A stretch of 64,000 nucleotides of DNA from Mycobacterium sp. 852014-52450_SCH5900713 (lineage in GTDB: Bacteria > Actinomycetota > Actinomycetes > Mycobacteriales > Mycobacteriaceae). The number at the start of each line of letters is the position of its first letter. The stretch's first letter is position 1. A program made the translations under genes and the position numbers. The stretch covers positions 1-64,000 of the forward strand of contig NZ_LZIL01000031.1 of NCBI RefSeq assembly GCF_001667075.1. Reading direction: 5' to 3'. Under the pieces are notes generated by a model. It saw nothing but the letters and a program-made list of their open reading frames with translations, ran no database searches and was not told the DNA's origin. Shown piece after piece: positions 1 to 15,534 of the stretch.

Positions 1-1505
<1,505 letters not shown>

Positions 1506-1509
<4 letters not shown>

Positions 1510-2528
1510 GACGGGGCTCCGACCGGGGCCAGTTGAGAGACGATCTGTTCCGCGGTCCACGGCGCAAGCAGGAATCCGGATCGGCCGTGGCCGCCGGCCA
1601 CCAGGGTTCGCTCGTCCAGGCGTTGCACCAGGGGCAGGTTGTCCGGTGTCATCGGGCGCAGCCCGGCGGCGCACTCGGCCAGCTCGTATTCGCCGAGCGC
1701 GGGCAACACCGCACAAGCGTCGTCGAGCAGGTCCCGCACTCCGGAGACCACCGGGGCGGTGTCGCGCCCGTGTTCGTACTGGGTGGCGCCGACGACCACC
1801 CCGTCCGCACGTGGAACCAGGTACACCTGCCGCCCGTGCACGCGGGCCCGAATGACGCGCTGCGGCACGGGCATACACCCCCGTCGCCAGCGCAGGCGCA
1901 ACACCTCGCCCTTGACCGGGCGCACCGGCAGGCCGGGCCACAACGCGGGGGCGTCGATGCCGTTGGCGATCACGACCGCGTCGCCGTCGACCGTTAGGTC
2001 GTGCGCCGGCGGCGCCCACCGCACCCCCAGGCGCTCGCATTCCGCGGATAGGGCGTCCAGCACCGCGCGGTTGTCCACCGCCAGCTCGGTGGGGGCCCGA
2101 AAGCCGTGCCGGATGCCTTGCGCCAGCAGTGGTTCCAGATCCCGGGCGGCCGACTCCCAGACCACCGGATGCCCCTGCGCGGACAGCCAGTCGGCGACGG
2201 TGCGCAGGTCGGCGACGTCTGCCCGGTCGACGGCGACCACCAGCGACTCGCGGGCGGTGACCACCTGCGCCGGGAGCCCGTCCAGGAAACCGCCCTCGCG
2301 CCAGAGCCGCAGCGACTCCAGCCCCAGCTGCAGCAGCCGCTCCTCACCGGGCCAGCCCTCGCTGTGCGGGGCCAGCATGCCGCCGGCGACCCACGACGCG
2401 CCCTTGTCGGAAGTGCGGTGCACCCGGACCGACCAGCCGGCCTGGGCGGCGCGGCGCGCGACCGCCAGCCCGATGACGCCGCCGCCGATGACTGCCAGCG
2501 ACCCGGGGTCTGATGGCATCCTGTCCAT
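1506..2528 (-). CDS. thiO: Glycine oxidase ThiO
   Basis: ThiO is an FAD-dependent amine oxidase of the DAO fold that oxidises glycine to the imine used by ThiG. The protein has an N-terminal dinucleotide motif, VIGGGVIGLAVARR, and a C-terminal segment, VAGGHGRSGFLLAP, typical of the family; the length from this start is 340 residues. An in-frame ATG at 2552 exists but lies inside the conserved 3' core of the TPP aptamer. The ATG at 2528 instead follows GGGAGG (2536-2541 on the minus strand) with 7 nt spacing, so I take it as the start; ATG 2519 is a second option. The ribosome-binding site sits at the closing stem of the aptamer, so ligand binding should block translation. Confidence 0.95.
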
Positions 2529-2532
2529 CCTG

Positions 2533-2622
2533 GGGCCTCCCTTCGCCGGCATGACCCGGATCAGGTGTGACGGTAAGGGCAGGCGCGCCCACTCTCAGAC
2601 CCCGTTCCCGGGACTCCCGTGT
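2533..2622 (-). promoter_or_regulatory. TPP riboswitch (THI element) upstream of thiO
   Basis: The minus strand carries the THI-box signatures in order: a GGGGTCTGAGAG segment (CUGAGA core), then ACCTGATCCGGGTCATGCC, then GGCGAAGGGAGG. These are the conserved pyrimidine- and pyrophosphate-binding halves of the thiamine pyrophosphate aptamer. The distal GGGAGG is also the Shine-Dalgarno sequence of thiO. I see no intrinsic terminator between aptamer and gene, so control is probably at translation initiation, as is usual for actinobacterial THI elements. Confidence 0.95.
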
Positions 2623-2642
2623 CTGTATGTTCTTCGGCTCCC

Positions 2643-2660
2643 ACGCTAGCGCGCTAGCGT
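2643..2660. promoter_or_regulatory. 18-bp palindrome containing two divergent -10 boxes (thiO / thiE)
   Basis: Bases 2643-2660 form a perfect 18-bp palindrome, ACGCTAGCGCGCTAGCGT. Each half ends in TAGCGT, which fits the mycobacterial -10 consensus TANNNT. On the plus strand this hexamer (2655-2660) is followed by 6 nt and then the GTG of thiE, the spacing of a leaderless transcript. On the minus strand it (2648-2643) would start RNA near 2636, about 15 nt before the riboswitch. The palindrome is seen; its promoter and possible operator roles are inferred. Confidence 0.55.
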
Positions 2661-2666
2661 CGCGGT

Positions 2667-3338
2667 GTGCATCAGCGAGTTATCCGCCTGGCATCCGCGC
2701 GGTTATATCTGTGCACCGACGCGCGCCGGGAGCGCGGCGATTTGGCCGAGTTCGCCGACGCCGCGCTGGCCGGCGGGGTCGACATCATCCAGCTGCGCGA
2801 CAAGGGGTCGCCCGGTGAGCAGCGGTTCGGGGCCCTCGAGGCGCGCGACGAGCTGGCGGCGTGCGAGATCCTGGCCGAGGCGGCCCGCCAGCACGGCGCC
2901 CTGTTCGCGGTCAACGACCGGGCGGACATCGCCCGCGCGGCGGGCGCCGACGTGCTGCACCTGGGGCAGGGCGACCTGCCGCTGGAGACCGCCCGGGAAA
3001 TCATCGGGCCCGACATGCTGCTCGGGCTGTCCAGCCATGACTCCGGCCAGGCCGCCGCGGCCGCCGAGGGCGCGGCGGACTATTTCTGCGTCGGCCCGTG
3101 CTGGCCCACCCCGACCAAACCGGGCCGCGAGGCGCCGGGCCTGGGGCTGGTGCGGGCGGCCGCCGATGTCGGCGGCGAGAAGCCGTGGTTCGCGATCGGA
3201 GGCATCGACGAGCGGCGACTGCCCGAGGTGCTCGGCGCCGGCGCCCGTCGGATCGTGGTGGTGCGCGCGATCACGGCGGCCGCCGACCCGCGGGCCGCGG
3301 CGCAGCGGCTCAGTTCGGCGCTTGCAGCAGCGAGCTGA
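2667..3338 (+). CDS. thiE: Thiamine-phosphate synthase ThiE
   Basis: ThiE couples hydroxymethylpyrimidine pyrophosphate to thiazole phosphate to give thiamine phosphate. The 223-residue TIM-barrel protein has the pyrophosphate-contacting QLRDKG segment, [22 protein letters not shown] and the C-terminal FAIGGI phosphate loop. The GTG start at 2667 sits 7 nt after a TANNNT box, so the mRNA is probably leaderless and lacks the riboswitch that controls thiO-thiS-thiG in the opposite direction. The 3' end overlaps the convergent mutT3 gene by 29 bp. Confidence 0.96.
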   Translation: MHQRVIRLASARLYLCTDARRERGDLAEFADAALAGGVDIIQLRDKGSPGEQRFGALEARDELAACEILAEAARQHGALFAVNDRADIARAAGADVLHLGQGDLPLETAREIIGPDMLLGLSSHDSGQAAAAAEGAADYFCVGPCWPTPTKPGREAPGLGLVRAAADVGGEKPWFAIGGIDERRLPEVLGAGARRIVVVRAITAAADPRAAAQRLSSALAAAS

Positions 3339-3990
3339 TCCGCCGACTGAGGTGCGACGGCTCCTCGTCGGCGTCCCCCGGCATGCACCAGACGAAGACG
3401 CCGTCCTCGACCTCGATGGTGCGGGGCAGGTGCCGCCGTCGTTCGTCGGCGTGGCCCAGGGGCACCAGGGCCGTGGCCGTGCGCAGCCGGTGCCAACTCG
3501 CGGCGAAGCCCGGATGCAGCGGCAGCTCGGCCACCTCGTCCTCGGCGACCCAGCGCATCTCGGCGCTTTCACCGTTGGGCACGGTGTGCAGCAACTCGGT
3601 CGCGTCGGCGATCACGGTGGTGTAGGTCCAACGCGCGCCGCCGAGCCCGCCGACCTCGGCCGTGACCACCGTCGACCGCACGGTCAGGAGCTCGCCGTGC
3701 AGGCCGGCCTCCTCGTGCGCCTCGCGGACCGCGGTCTCCTCCGGGGTCTCGTGGCTGTCGCGGGCACCGCCCGGCAGGCCCCAGGTTCCGCCCTGATGGC
3801 TCCACACCGCGCGATGCTGCAGCAGCACGGCGGGGGTCCCGTCCGGCCGCGGGGCCCGCAGCAGCAGACCGGCCGCGCCGAAGCGGCCCCAGTAATGGGC
3901 GCCGCTGTGGGAGACCACCCAACCGTCACCGTCGCCCTGCACGAGTTCAGGATATGCACGTGATCGCCTGGTCAATTGGTCTGCCTCCAC
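3310..3990 (-). CDS. mutT3: NUDIX hydrolase MutT3
   Basis: The 226-residue protein carries a complete Nudix box, starting [12 protein letters not shown], continuing through [12 protein letters not shown] and ending with the REAHEE metal-binding helix. It closely resembles M. tuberculosis MutT3 (Rv0413), which sits beside thiE there too. The family hydrolyses nucleoside diphosphates linked to another group; MutT3 acts on oxidised guanine nucleotides. The start is uncertain. A GTG at 3990 gives the longest form, while a TTG five codons downstream gives an N-terminus closer in length to the M. tuberculosis protein. It is divergent from glnX. Confidence 0.92.
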   Translation of the reverse strand: MEADQLTRRSRAYPELVQGDGDGWVVSHSGAHYWGRFGAAGLLLRAPRPDGTPAVLLQHRAVWSHQGGTWGLPGGARDSHETPEETAVREAHEEAGLHGELLTVRSTVVTAEVGGLGGARWTYTTVIADATELLHTVPNGESAEMRWVAEDEVAELPLHPGFAASWHRLRTATALVPLGHADERRRHLPRTIEVEDGVFVWCMPGDADEEPSHLSRRISSLLQAPN

Positions 3991-4076
3991 CCATCCGCCG
4001 CAAGATTCTCTTAGAATTCGCTTATAGAGGTTGGTGCAGCGTTCCAGTGGCCGCGAAAGTTGAGGGCTGATAACAC

Positions 4077-5392
4077 GTGACGGTCGAGCTGGCGCACCCG
4101 TCGACAGAGCCGCAGGGATCGCGGTCGCCGGCCGAACCAGCCCATCCGCGCTGGTGGTTCATCTCCACCACGCCCGGCCGCATCCTGAGCATCGGGATCG
4201 TCCTGGCGGTGCTCGGCGGTATCTGCGCGTTCGCCACCTCGACCACCATCAACCACCGGCAGCAGGTGCTGACCACGGTGCTCAACCACACCGAGCCGCT
4301 GTCGTTCGCCGCCGGGCGGCTGTACACCACCCTGTCGGTGGCCGACGCTGCGGCGGCCACCGCCTTCATCGCCGAAGCCGAGCCGCCGCCGGTCCGGCAG
4401 CGCTACGAGCAGGCCATCACCGACGCGTCGGTCGCGGTGACTCGCGCGTCGAGCGGGCTCACCGACGAACCGCTGGTGCAGCTGCTGGGCCGGATCAACG
4501 CCGAACTGGCCGTCTACACCGGCCTGATCGAAATCGCGCGCACCAACAATCGCGAGGGCAACCCCGTCGGGTCGTCGTATCTGTCGGAGGCCTCGGGCCT
4601 GATGCAGTCGACGATCCTGCCGGACGCGGCCCAGCTGTATCAGGCCACGTCCGAACGGGTGGACGCGGAAACCACCGCTTCCACTCAGATCCCGGCGCCG
4701 GTCATCCTGGTGGTCAGCGCCACCGCGGTCTTCGGCGCCTTCGCTCACCGATGGCTGGCCAGGCGCACCCGGCGCCGAATCAACCCCGGCCTGGTCGTGG
4801 GCGGCCTCGCTATCCTCGTCATGGTGGTATGGGTCGGAACAGCGCTGACCATCTCCACGGCCGCCAGCCGTAGCGCCAAGAACACGGCCGCCGACTCGCT
4901 GCGGATCGTGACCAACGTCGCGATCACCGCCCAGCAGGCACGGGCCGACGAGACGCTATCGCTGATCCGCCGCGGGGACGAGGAGAAGCGCAAGCAGTCG
5001 TTCTATCAGCGGATCGACTCCATGCACCAACAGCTCGACCAGTACATGGCCCGCAGCGACGCCGTCGACAAACCCGACCTGGAAGGCGCCAACCAGCTGC
5101 TGTTGCGCTGGCGGCAGGCGAACGACCGGATCAGCTCCTATATCTCGGTGGGCAACTACCGGGCGGCCACCCAGGTGGCCCTGGGCAGCAGCGAGGACGA
5201 CTCCACCCCGGCGTTCGACAAGCTCGAGGACCAGCTGGTGAAGGCCATCGACCAGAGCCGCACCCACCTGCGCAACGACGTCCTCAACGCGCGCAGCGGG
5301 CTGTCCGGCGCCCAGGTCGGCGGCGTGGTGCTCAGCCTCGGGGCCGCCATCGCGGTGGCGCTCGGCCTGTGGCCGCGGCTGAGAGAGTACCG

Positions 5393-5396
<4 letters not shown>
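4077..5396 (+). CDS. glnX: Membrane protein GlnX (Rv0412c-like)
   Basis: This 439-residue integral membrane protein has hydrophobic segments near residues 36-55, 206-224, 239-260 and 407-428. Two mainly helical extracytoplasmic regions lie between them, resembling four-helix sensor domains. It matches Rv0412c, which in M. tuberculosis links the solute-binding lipoprotein GlnH to the kinase PknG in amino-acid sensing. The start is a GTG at 4077 after an 86-bp divergent promoter region shared with mutT3. Its stop overlaps the glnH start in an ATGA, consistent with co-production of the three signalling partners. Confidence 0.93.
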
Positions 5397-8643
<3,247 letters not shown>

Positions 8644-8718
8644 ATCGGCGGCTCTCCCCTTCACGTCGTGTGCAGCCCTACACAGGGAAAACATAGGTAC
8701 ATACCGCAAAGTTGACTC

Positions 8719-10032
8719 ATGCCAGGGCAGTCCACCGCATGGATCACCGCGGCCCGCGGGCTGCGGCGGGCCGGGTTCGGGACGACCGGACCCGAGGTAG
8801 ACGCCGCGCTCACCACAGACTGGCCGGGCTACGTCGACGCCGTGCTGGCCGCGAATCCCGACGCGGACCAGGGTGCGGTCGCCACCCCGATGCCCGCTTT
8901 GCAGCCGCCCGCGCCGCCCGGGAAGGGCGCCGCGCCGGCGGCCCGCAAGAAGTACAACCAGCAGCTGTCCGAACAGCAGGCCGCGCTGTCCGACTGGTGG
9001 CTGCGCCGCATGGTCAGCGTGCGGCAGCCGTTTCACGAAAAGCTGACCCTGCTGTGGCACAACCACTTTGCCACCTCGGCGCAGAAGGTTCGAGTCGCCC
9101 CGTACATGGCCGCGCAGAACCAGAAGCTGCGCACCCTGTCGCTGGGCGACTTCCGGACCCTGGCTTACGCGATGCTCACCGACGCCGCGATGTTGCGCTG
9201 GCTGGACGGGCAGAGCAGCACCGCGAAGGCCCCCAATGAGAACCTTGCGCGGGAGTTCATGGAGCTGTTCGCCCTGGGCCACGGCAACGGCTACACGGAG
9301 GACGACGTGCGCAACGGCGCCCGCGCGCTGACGGGGTGGGTGATCGATGCCGACGGCCGCACCTCGATGGCATCCAGACGCCACGACGGCACGGCCAAGA
9401 CGTTGTTCGGGCAGACAAGCAACTTCGACGCCGCCGGATTCTGCGACACCGTGCTGGCGCAGCCGAAATCGGTGGAGTACGTCGCGGGACGGCTGTGGCG
9501 GCAATTGGCCTCCGACGACCCGCCGTCACGCCGCGCGCTGGACAGGCTGGTCTCCGCCTACGGCCCCGGCCGGGACCTGCGAGCGCTGACCCGGGCAATT
9601 CTCACCGACGACGAATTCATCGGCGGCCGCGGAACCGTCGTCAACAGCCCGGTCGAATGGCTCGTCGGCGTGATGCGCGCGCTGCGGGTGCCCATCGACC
9701 CGGCCATCCGCAAGACCGCCGACGCGACATTGCGGGCGCTCGGGCAGCGGCCGTTCTATCCGCCGAGCGTCGGCGGCTGGCCACAGGGCCAAGTATGGCT
9801 GTCCACCGCCAGCGCCGAGGCCCGGCTGCGGGCCGCTGGCCGGCTCGCGCACGCCGGCGACCTGTCCGGCATCGAAAGCGCCGCCCCCCGTGACCGCATC
9901 GACGCGGTCGGCTACTTGATCGGTGTCGGAGACTGGTCCGATCGCACCGCCGGCGCGCTGCGGCCCCTGGTGCGCACCCCACCGCAATTGGTGGCGGCCG
10001 CCGTCAACACACCCGAATACCTGACTTCCTAG
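8719..10032 (+). CDS. DUF1800 family protein
   Basis: This 437-residue protein has the DUF1800 signatures: a segment with WHNHFATS, then NENLAREFMELFALGHGNGYTE in two adjoining parts, then ALTGW, and a distal PFYPPSVGGWPQG. No signal peptide is evident. DUF1800 proteins are almost always encoded directly upstream of a twin-arginine-exported DUF1501 protein, as here (12 bp gap). The pair's biochemical role is not established. It is preceded by 75 bp after pknG with no obvious gene. Confidence 0.9.
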   Translation: MPGQSTAWITAARGLRRAGFGTTGPEVDAALTTDWPGYVDAVLAANPDADQGAVATPMPALQPPAPPGKGAAPAARKKYNQQLSEQQAALSDWWLRRMVSVRQPFHEKLTLLWHNHFATSAQKVRVAPYMAAQNQKLRTLSLGDFRTLAYAMLTDAAMLRWLDGQSSTAKAPNENLAREFMELFALGHGNGYTEDDVRNGARALTGWVIDADGRTSMASRRHDGTAKTLFGQTSNFDAAGFCDTVLAQPKSVEYVAGRLWRQLASDDPPSRRALDRLVSAYGPGRDLRALTRAILTDDEFIGGRGTVVNSPVEWLVGVMRALRVPIDPAIRKTADATLRALGQRPFYPPSVGGWPQGQVWLSTASAEARLRAAGRLAHAGDLSGIESAAPRDRIDAVGYLIGVGDWSDRTAGALRPLVRTPPQLVAAAVNTPEYLTS

Positions 10033-10044
10033 CGAGATCCGACG

Positions 10045-11226
10045 ATGCCCGAGATGAACCGCCGCAGATTCCTGGCCGCCAGCGCCGGCGTCGGCGCGGC
10101 CGGCCTGTTGTCGACGGCGGTGGCCGTCAGTTGGCCCGACCTGATGCGCGCGGCCCAGGACCGGCCGCTCCCCGACGGCGCGGGCGTGCTGGTCCTGGTC
10201 ACGCTCTACGGGGGCAACGACGGGATCAACACGTTGATCCCCTACGCGGACAACGCGTACCACGATGCCCGGCCGGAGCTGGCCTACGCCCCGGGTGACG
10301 TCCTGCACCTCGACGATGCGCTGGCACTCAACCCCGCGCTGAAGGGCCTGGCCCAGCTGTGGGACCGGCGGCAACTGGCGATCGTGCGGGGTGTGGGCTA
10401 TCCGCGGCCCGACCACAGCCACTTCCGGTCCATGGACATCTGGCAGACGGCGTCACCGGCCGAGCCCGTGTCGACGGGCTGGATCGGCCGCTGGCTGGAC
10501 GCTACCGGTGACGACCCGCTGCGCGCGGTCAACATCGGGCCCGTCCTGCCCCCGCTGGCTGTCGGTGAAAAGTTCACTGCTGCCGCGCTTTCCACCACCC
10601 CGGCGCCCGGCAGACAGGGGCTCGACGCGCTGCTGGGCGCGCTCGGAATCGACGACCCTGATGACACGCCCGCAATGGCCGCCGTGTGCAAGTCGTACCG
10701 CGCCACACGCACCACCAGCAAGACCTTCGCGTCCGTGAAAGCTGATGGACACCAGCGCAATTCGCTGTCCACGCAGCTGAGCATGGTGGCCGGGGCAGTG
10801 CGGGCCCGTGTGCCGACCCGGGTGTACACGGTGCAATTGGGCGGCTTCGACACCCACGCGGCCGAGCGCGACACGCAGCAGCGCCTGCTCGGGACGTTCG
10901 ACGAGGCGGTCACCTCTTTCCTGCGGCAGGTGGCCGGCTCGAACGTCGTCGTGATGGCCTATTCGGAGTTCGGGCGCCGGGTGCGCGCCAACGCCTCGCA
11001 AGGCACCGATCACGGCACCGCCGGCCCCGTCTTCGTCGCGGGCGCTCCCGTGCGGGGCGGGTTCTACGGCGAAGAACCCAGCCTGACCGACCTCGACAAC
11101 GGGGACCTGAAGTACCGCACCGACTTTCGCGACGTGTACCACGAGCTGCTCGCGCGAACTGTCGGGACCGATCCCACGCCATCCGTCGGCGCCGGACGCA
11201 AGAGCCTCGGCTTCCTAACCGCTTAG
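10045..11226 (+). CDS. DUF1501 family protein, Tat-exported
   Basis: The 393-residue protein opens with a twin-arginine signal, [18 protein letters not shown], so it should be folded in the cytoplasm and exported by Tat. The mature part resembles the alkaline-phosphatase/sulfatase superfamily DUF1501 group: [16 protein letters not shown] near the start, [10 protein letters not shown] in the middle, and [10 protein letters not shown] followed by DHGTAGPVF as metal-site-like segments. It follows the DUF1800 gene closely and is presumably its partner. The 3' end overlaps the convergent ackA stop region by 12 bp. Confidence 0.9.
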   Translation: MPEMNRRRFLAASAGVGAAGLLSTAVAVSWPDLMRAAQDRPLPDGAGVLVLVTLYGGNDGINTLIPYADNAYHDARPELAYAPGDVLHLDDALALNPALKGLAQLWDRRQLAIVRGVGYPRPDHSHFRSMDIWQTASPAEPVSTGWIGRWLDATGDDPLRAVNIGPVLPPLAVGEKFTAAALSTTPAPGRQGLDALLGALGIDDPDDTPAMAAVCKSYRATRTTSKTFASVKADGHQRNSLSTQLSMVAGAVRARVPTRVYTVQLGGFDTHAAERDTQQRLLGTFDEAVTSFLRQVAGSNVVVMAYSEFGRRVRANASQGTDHGTAGPVFVAGAPVRGGFYGEEPSLTDLDNGDLKYRTDFRDVYHELLARTVGTDPTPSVGAGRKSLGFLTA

Positions 11227-12372
11227 TGCGCCAACGCACTCGCGGGCGATGGCGAGTTCTTCGTTGGTGGGTATCACCAGCACGGCGATCGGCGACGCCT
11301 CGGCTGAGATCTGCCGGGGGCCCTTCCCGCCGCCGAGGTTGCGGCGCTCGTCGAGCACGATGCCCAACTCCTCCAGCCCGGCCAGCGCGTCGCGGCGCAC
11401 CGCCGCGTCGTTTTCCCCGATGCCGGCGGTGAAGGTGATGGCATCGGTGTGTCCGAGCACCGCGAGGTAGGCGCCGATGTACTTGCGCAGCCGGTGAGTG
11501 AACACGCTGTAGGCCAATTGGGCTGCGCCGTCGCCCGATTCGATCATGGTGCGCAGCCGACGGAAGTCGCGCTCGCCGGACAGGCCCAGCATCCCCGACC
11601 GCTGGTTGAGCATGGATTCGACCTCGTCGACGCCCATCTTCGCCGTGTGGCAGAGATAACTGACGATGCTGGGGTCGATGTCACCGCTGCGGGTGCCCAT
11701 CACCAGGCCCTCCAGCGGCGTCAGGCCCATCGACGTGTCGAGGGGCCGGGTGCCGGCGATCGCCGAGGCGGAGCAACCGTTACCCAGATGCAGCACAATC
11801 TGTTTCAGGCCGCGCAGGGGCCGGCCCAAGAAGGCGGCGGCCTGCTCGCTGACATACCGGTGCGACGTGCCGTGAAACCCATAGCGGCGGATCCGCCAGC
11901 GTTCGGCCAGGCCGCGGTCGATCGCATAGGTCGCGGCCGCGGGCGGCATGTCATGGAAGAACGCCGTGTCGAAGACCGCGATGTGCGGAACGTCCGGAAG
12001 CAGCTTGCGCGCCACCTCGATCCCTTTGACCGCGGGGGGATTGTGCAGCGGCGCCAGTTCCGACAGTTCGTCCAGCTTGGCGAGCACCGCGTCGTCCACC
12101 GGTGTGGGCTTATAGAACGTCTGGCCACCGTGCACGACCCGGTGGCCCACCGCCACCAAATCGCAATCGCGTAGGTCGACGCCCTGCTCGGATAGCGCGT
12201 CGAACGCTTGCCGCAGCGCCGCGTCGTGGTCGCGCACCGGGGACGACTCCTCCCCGATCCGTTCCACGTTGCCCGTCGCCCGGGCCTTGCCGGAGTCGGG
12301 TTCGACCAATTGGTACTTCAGCGAGGACGAGCCGGAGTTGATCACCAGCACAGTCCGGTCGGCGTTAACCAC
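11215..12372 (-). CDS. ackA: Acetate kinase AckA
   Basis: AckA interconverts acetyl phosphate and ADP with acetate and ATP. The protein shows the family's N-terminal phosphate loop ([16 protein letters not shown]), the [11 protein letters not shown] motif, GTRSGDIDP and [14 protein letters not shown] place the start at the GTG at 12372, giving 385 residues, the same as M. tuberculosis Rv0409; this overlaps the pta stop by 8 bp. A longer form from 12405 would add a basic, non-conserved tail. It is the last gene of fgd1-pta-ackA. Confidence 0.96.
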   Translation of the reverse strand: MVNADRTVLVINSGSSSLKYQLVEPDSGKARATGNVERIGEESSPVRDHDAALRQAFDALSEQGVDLRDCDLVAVGHRVVHGGQTFYKPTPVDDAVLAKLDELSELAPLHNPPAVKGIEVARKLLPDVPHIAVFDTAFFHDMPPAAATYAIDRGLAERWRIRRYGFHGTSHRYVSEQAAAFLGRPLRGLKQIVLHLGNGCSASAIAGTRPLDTSMGLTPLEGLVMGTRSGDIDPSIVSYLCHTAKMGVDEVESMLNQRSGMLGLSGERDFRRLRTMIESGDGAAQLAYSVFTHRLRKYIGAYLAVLGHTDAITFTAGIGENDAAVRRDALAGLEELGIVLDERRNLGGGKGPRQISAEASPIAVLVIPTNEELAIARECVGALSG

Positions 12373-14461
12373 GGGCACCCTGCGCCTGAATCGCGGTGAT
12401 GGCAACCGTGTTCACGATGTCTTCGACCAACGCACCCCGGGACAGGTCGTTCACCGGCTTGCGTAAGCCTTGCAGCACCGGCCCTATCGCGATCGCCCCC
12501 GCGCTGCGCTGCACCGCCTTGTAGGTGTTGTTGCCGGTGTTGAGGTCGGGAAAGATCAGCACGGTGGCGCGGCCGGCCACCGGCGAGTCGCGCAGCTTGG
12601 CGGCCGCGACCGATGGCTCGATCGCGGCGTCGTACTGGATCGGACCCTCGACGGGCAGGTCGGGAGCCCGGGAGCGCACTAATTCCGTTGCTGCCCTTAC
12701 CTTGTCCACATCGGCTCCGGCACCGGAGTCGCCGGTGGAATAGGACAGCATGGCCACCCGCGGCTCGATGCCGAATTGCGCGGCGGTACGCGACGAAGAG
12801 ATGGCGATGTCGGCCAGCTGTTCCGGCGTCGGGTTGGGGACGATCGCACAGTCACCGTAAGCCAGCACCCGGTCGGGCAGGCACATGAAGAAAACGCTGG
12901 AGACGGTGGAGACGTCGGGGATGGTCTTGATGATTTCGAAGGCCGGCCGGACGGTGTGCGCGGTGGTGTGGGCGGCGCCGGACACCATCCCGTCGACCAT
13001 GCCGTTGTGCACCATCATGGTGCCGAAATACGTGGCGTCGCACATGATCTCGCGAGCGTGCTCGACCGTGATCCCCTTGGCCTTGCGCAACTCGGCGTAC
13101 TGGTCGGCGAACTGATAGCGCAATTCGCTGGTGCGGGGATCGATCACCTTCGTGTCGCCGAGTTCCACGCCGAGTTCCGCTGAACGCAAACGGATTCCGG
13201 CTTCATCGCCCAAGATCGTCAAGTCGGCGATCTGGCGCTGCAGCAGGCGGCCGGCCGACTTGAGGATACGGTCGTCGTCGCCTTCGGGCAGCACGATCCG
13301 CTTGCGATCCGCGCGCGCCAGCAGGTGCAGCCGGTGGGTGAACATCTGCGGGGTGGTCACGGTCGGAATCGGAATGGCGAGCTGCGCCAACATATCCCCG
13401 ATATCGACGTAGCGGTCCATCAGCTCCAGCGCCGTGTCGATCTTGCGCTGCGAGGTGGCCGTCACGCGGCCGCGGGCCGAGGCCGCGGCGCTGGCCGTAT
13501 CGTAGGTGCCCAGCGTGGTGGTGATGATGGGCAGCCGGAGCCGCAGTCCGGCCACCAGCGCGCTGATCGACGGATGCAGCTCGAACCCGCCGTTGAGCAC
13601 CATGCATGACAGCGACGGAAAGCCTTCGGCCGCATGGGCGCTGGCGACCGCCAGCACCACGTCCGAGCGGTCGCCGGGGGTGATGACAGCCACCCCGTCG
13701 GCCAGCCGTTCCAGCACGTGATCGGCGGTCATACCCGCGACCATCACGCCCAGCACTTCACGTCCCATCAGCGCGGTGTCACCACTGACCAGGGTTCCGT
13801 TCACCGCCTTCTGCAGGTCTGAGACCGCGGGAGCGGGCAGCAGCGGCTCGTTCGGCAGCACGTAACTCTGCGGGATGACCGCGTGCAGCGCCTCCGCGAC
13901 GGCGCTCACCTGCGACGGCTCGCAGCGGTTGGCCACCACCGCCGCGGTGTGGGCGTGCTGGGCGGCCAACTCGTCCAGACACGCCTGCACGACATGCACG
14001 ACGTCCTCGGCGGTGCGCCCCTTGGCCCGCACCACCAGCAGCACCGGTGCGCCGAGATTGACCGCGATGCGCGCGTTGACGGAAAGCTCGGCGGGGCTAG
14101 CGACGTCGGTGTAGTCGCTGCCGACGATCACCACCGCGTCGCACGCTTCGGCCATCGCGTGGTACCGGTCGACGATGTCGGTGAGCGCGGCGTCGCGGTC
14201 GGCGTGCAACTCCTGATAGGTCACGCCCACGCACCGCTCGTAGGGCAGGCCCGCGGTGCTGTGCGCCAGCAGCAGCTCGAGGATGTAGTCGCGGTCTTCA
14301 CCGAACCGGGTGATCGGCCGGAACACCCCGACCCTGGCCACGGTCGCGGCGAGGTGGTGCATGATTCCCAGCGCGATCGTCGACTTACCGGTGTCCCCCT
14401 CGGGCGCCGCGATGTAGATCGCGGAGGGTTGGGAATCCGGCCGCCGGGAGGCCTCGGGCAC
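12365..14461 (-). CDS. pta: Phosphate acetyltransferase Pta
   Basis: Pta converts acetyl-CoA to acetyl phosphate. The long two-domain form is present: an N-terminal BioD-like P-loop domain ([16 protein letters not shown]), a DRTGG-like middle domain, and the C-terminal PTA_PTB catalytic domain with [13 protein letters not shown] and [18 protein letters not shown] start it at the GTG at 14461, 14 nt after the fgd1 stop, giving 698 residues against 690 in M. tuberculosis Rv0408. Longer in-frame starts would run into fgd1. The coupled ackA downstream completes the acetate pathway. Confidence 0.95.
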   Translation of the reverse strand: MPEASRRPDSQPSAIYIAAPEGDTGKSTIALGIMHHLAATVARVGVFRPITRFGEDRDYILELLLAHSTAGLPYERCVGVTYQELHADRDAALTDIVDRYHAMAEACDAVVIVGSDYTDVASPAELSVNARIAVNLGAPVLLVVRAKGRTAEDVVHVVQACLDELAAQHAHTAAVVANRCEPSQVSAVAEALHAVIPQSYVLPNEPLLPAPAVSDLQKAVNGTLVSGDTALMGREVLGVMVAGMTADHVLERLADGVAVITPGDRSDVVLAVASAHAAEGFPSLSCMVLNGGFELHPSISALVAGLRLRLPIITTTLGTYDTASAAASARGRVTATSQRKIDTALELMDRYVDIGDMLAQLAIPIPTVTTPQMFTHRLHLLARADRKRIVLPEGDDDRILKSAGRLLQRQIADLTILGDEAGIRLRSAELGVELGDTKVIDPRTSELRYQFADQYAELRKAKGITVEHAREIMCDATYFGTMMVHNGMVDGMVSGAAHTTAHTVRPAFEIIKTIPDVSTVSSVFFMCLPDRVLAYGDCAIVPNPTPEQLADIAISSSRTAAQFGIEPRVAMLSYSTGDSGAGADVDKVRAATELVRSRAPDLPVEGPIQYDAAIEPSVAAAKLRDSPVAGRATVLIFPDLNTGNNTYKAVQRSAGAIAIGPVLQGLRKPVNDLSRGALVEDIVNTVAITAIQAQGARG

Positions 14462-14475
14462 GCTGAATGCCCGCC

Positions 14476-15489
14476 CTATGAGGCCAGCCTGCGCAGCCTG
14501 GGCGCGAGGTCCTTCTCGAACAGCTCCAGGAAGCGACGCTGGTCGTGGCCGGGCGCGTGGAACACCAAGTGGTTCAGGCCCCATCCCACGTACTGGGCCA
14601 CCTTCTCGACGGCCTCGTCGGGGTCCGACGCCACGATCCAGCGCTTGGCGACCTGCTCGATCGGCAGCGCGTCGGCCGCCTTCTCCATCTCGATCGGGTC
14701 TTCGATGCTGTGTTTCTGCTCGGCGGTCAACGACAGCGGCGCCCAGAACCGCGTGTTCTCCAGCGCCAGCTCGGGATCCGGGTCGTAGGAGATCTTGATC
14801 TCTATCATCTTGTCGACGTCGTCGACGTTGCGTTCCGCGGCGGCGGCGCCTTCCTTGACGGCGGGGATGAGCTTGTCCTTGTATAGCTCTTCGCCCTTGC
14901 CGGACGTGCAGATGAAGCCGTCGCCGGCGCGACCCGCGTATTTGGCCACCGCCGGGCCGCCGGCGGCGATGTAGATGGGCACGCCACCCTCCGGCACGTC
15001 GTAGATCGAGGCGCCCTTGAGGCGGTAGTACTCGCCGTCGAAGTCGACGCGGTCACCGCGCCACAACTCCCGCATCAACCGCACCGATTCGCGCAGCCGC
15101 GCGAAGCGCTCCTTGAACTCCGGCCAGTCGCCCTCGTAGCCGGTGGCGATCTCGTTCAACGCCTCTCCGGTGCCGACGCCCAGGAAGATCCGGTTCGGGT
15201 ACAGGCAGGCCATGGTGGCGAACGCCTGCGCGATCACCGCGGGGTTGTATCGGAACGTCGGGGTGAGCACCGACGTGCCCAGCACGATCCGTTCGGTACG
15301 CTCCCCGACCGCCGTCATCCAGGCCAGCGAGAACGGCGCGTGCCCGCCCTCGTGCCGCCACGGCTGGAAATGGTCGCTGACGGTCGCGCTGTCCATGCCG
15401 TGGCCTTCGGCGGCGACGGCCAGTTCGACGAGCTCACGAGGTGCGAATTGTTCGGCGGACGCTTTGTATCCAAGTTTCAGTTCAGCCAC
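14476..15489 (-). CDS. fgd1: F420-dependent glucose-6-phosphate dehydrogenase
   Basis: Fgd1 oxidises glucose 6-phosphate with coenzyme F420 and is the main source of F420H2 in mycobacteria. The 337-residue luciferase-like TIM barrel starts [15 protein letters not shown] and includes SDHFQPW (active-site His), [19 protein letters not shown] in the cofactor region, and [17 protein letters not shown] near the substrate phosphate site. The start is a GTG. A strong GAGGAG lies 12 nt upstream, and a four-codon ATG mini-ORF is interposed between them, overlapping the GTG. It heads the fgd1-pta-ackA operon and is divergent from a metallo-beta-lactamase-fold gene 45 bp away. Confidence 0.97.
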   Translation of the reverse strand: MAELKLGYKASAEQFAPRELVELAVAAEGHGMDSATVSDHFQPWRHEGGHAPFSLAWMTAVGERTERIVLGTSVLTPTFRYNPAVIAQAFATMACLYPNRIFLGVGTGEALNEIATGYEGDWPEFKERFARLRESVRLMRELWRGDRVDFDGEYYRLKGASIYDVPEGGVPIYIAAGGPAVAKYAGRAGDGFICTSGKGEELYKDKLIPAVKEGAAAAERNVDDVDKMIEIKISYDPDPELALENTRFWAPLSLTAEQKHSIEDPIEMEKAADALPIEQVAKRWIVASDPDEAVEKVAQYVGWGLNHLVFHAPGHDQRRFLELFEKDLAPRLRRLAS

Positions 15490-15534
15490 GGGTCATTTCT
15501 ACTCCTCGTGGCGATCGCTCCTAAACTCGCGGGC

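Noticed and set aside
2529-2552. Upstream ATG extension of thiO
   Set aside because: It lies inside the conserved TPP aptamer core and lacks its own Shine-Dalgarno sequence.
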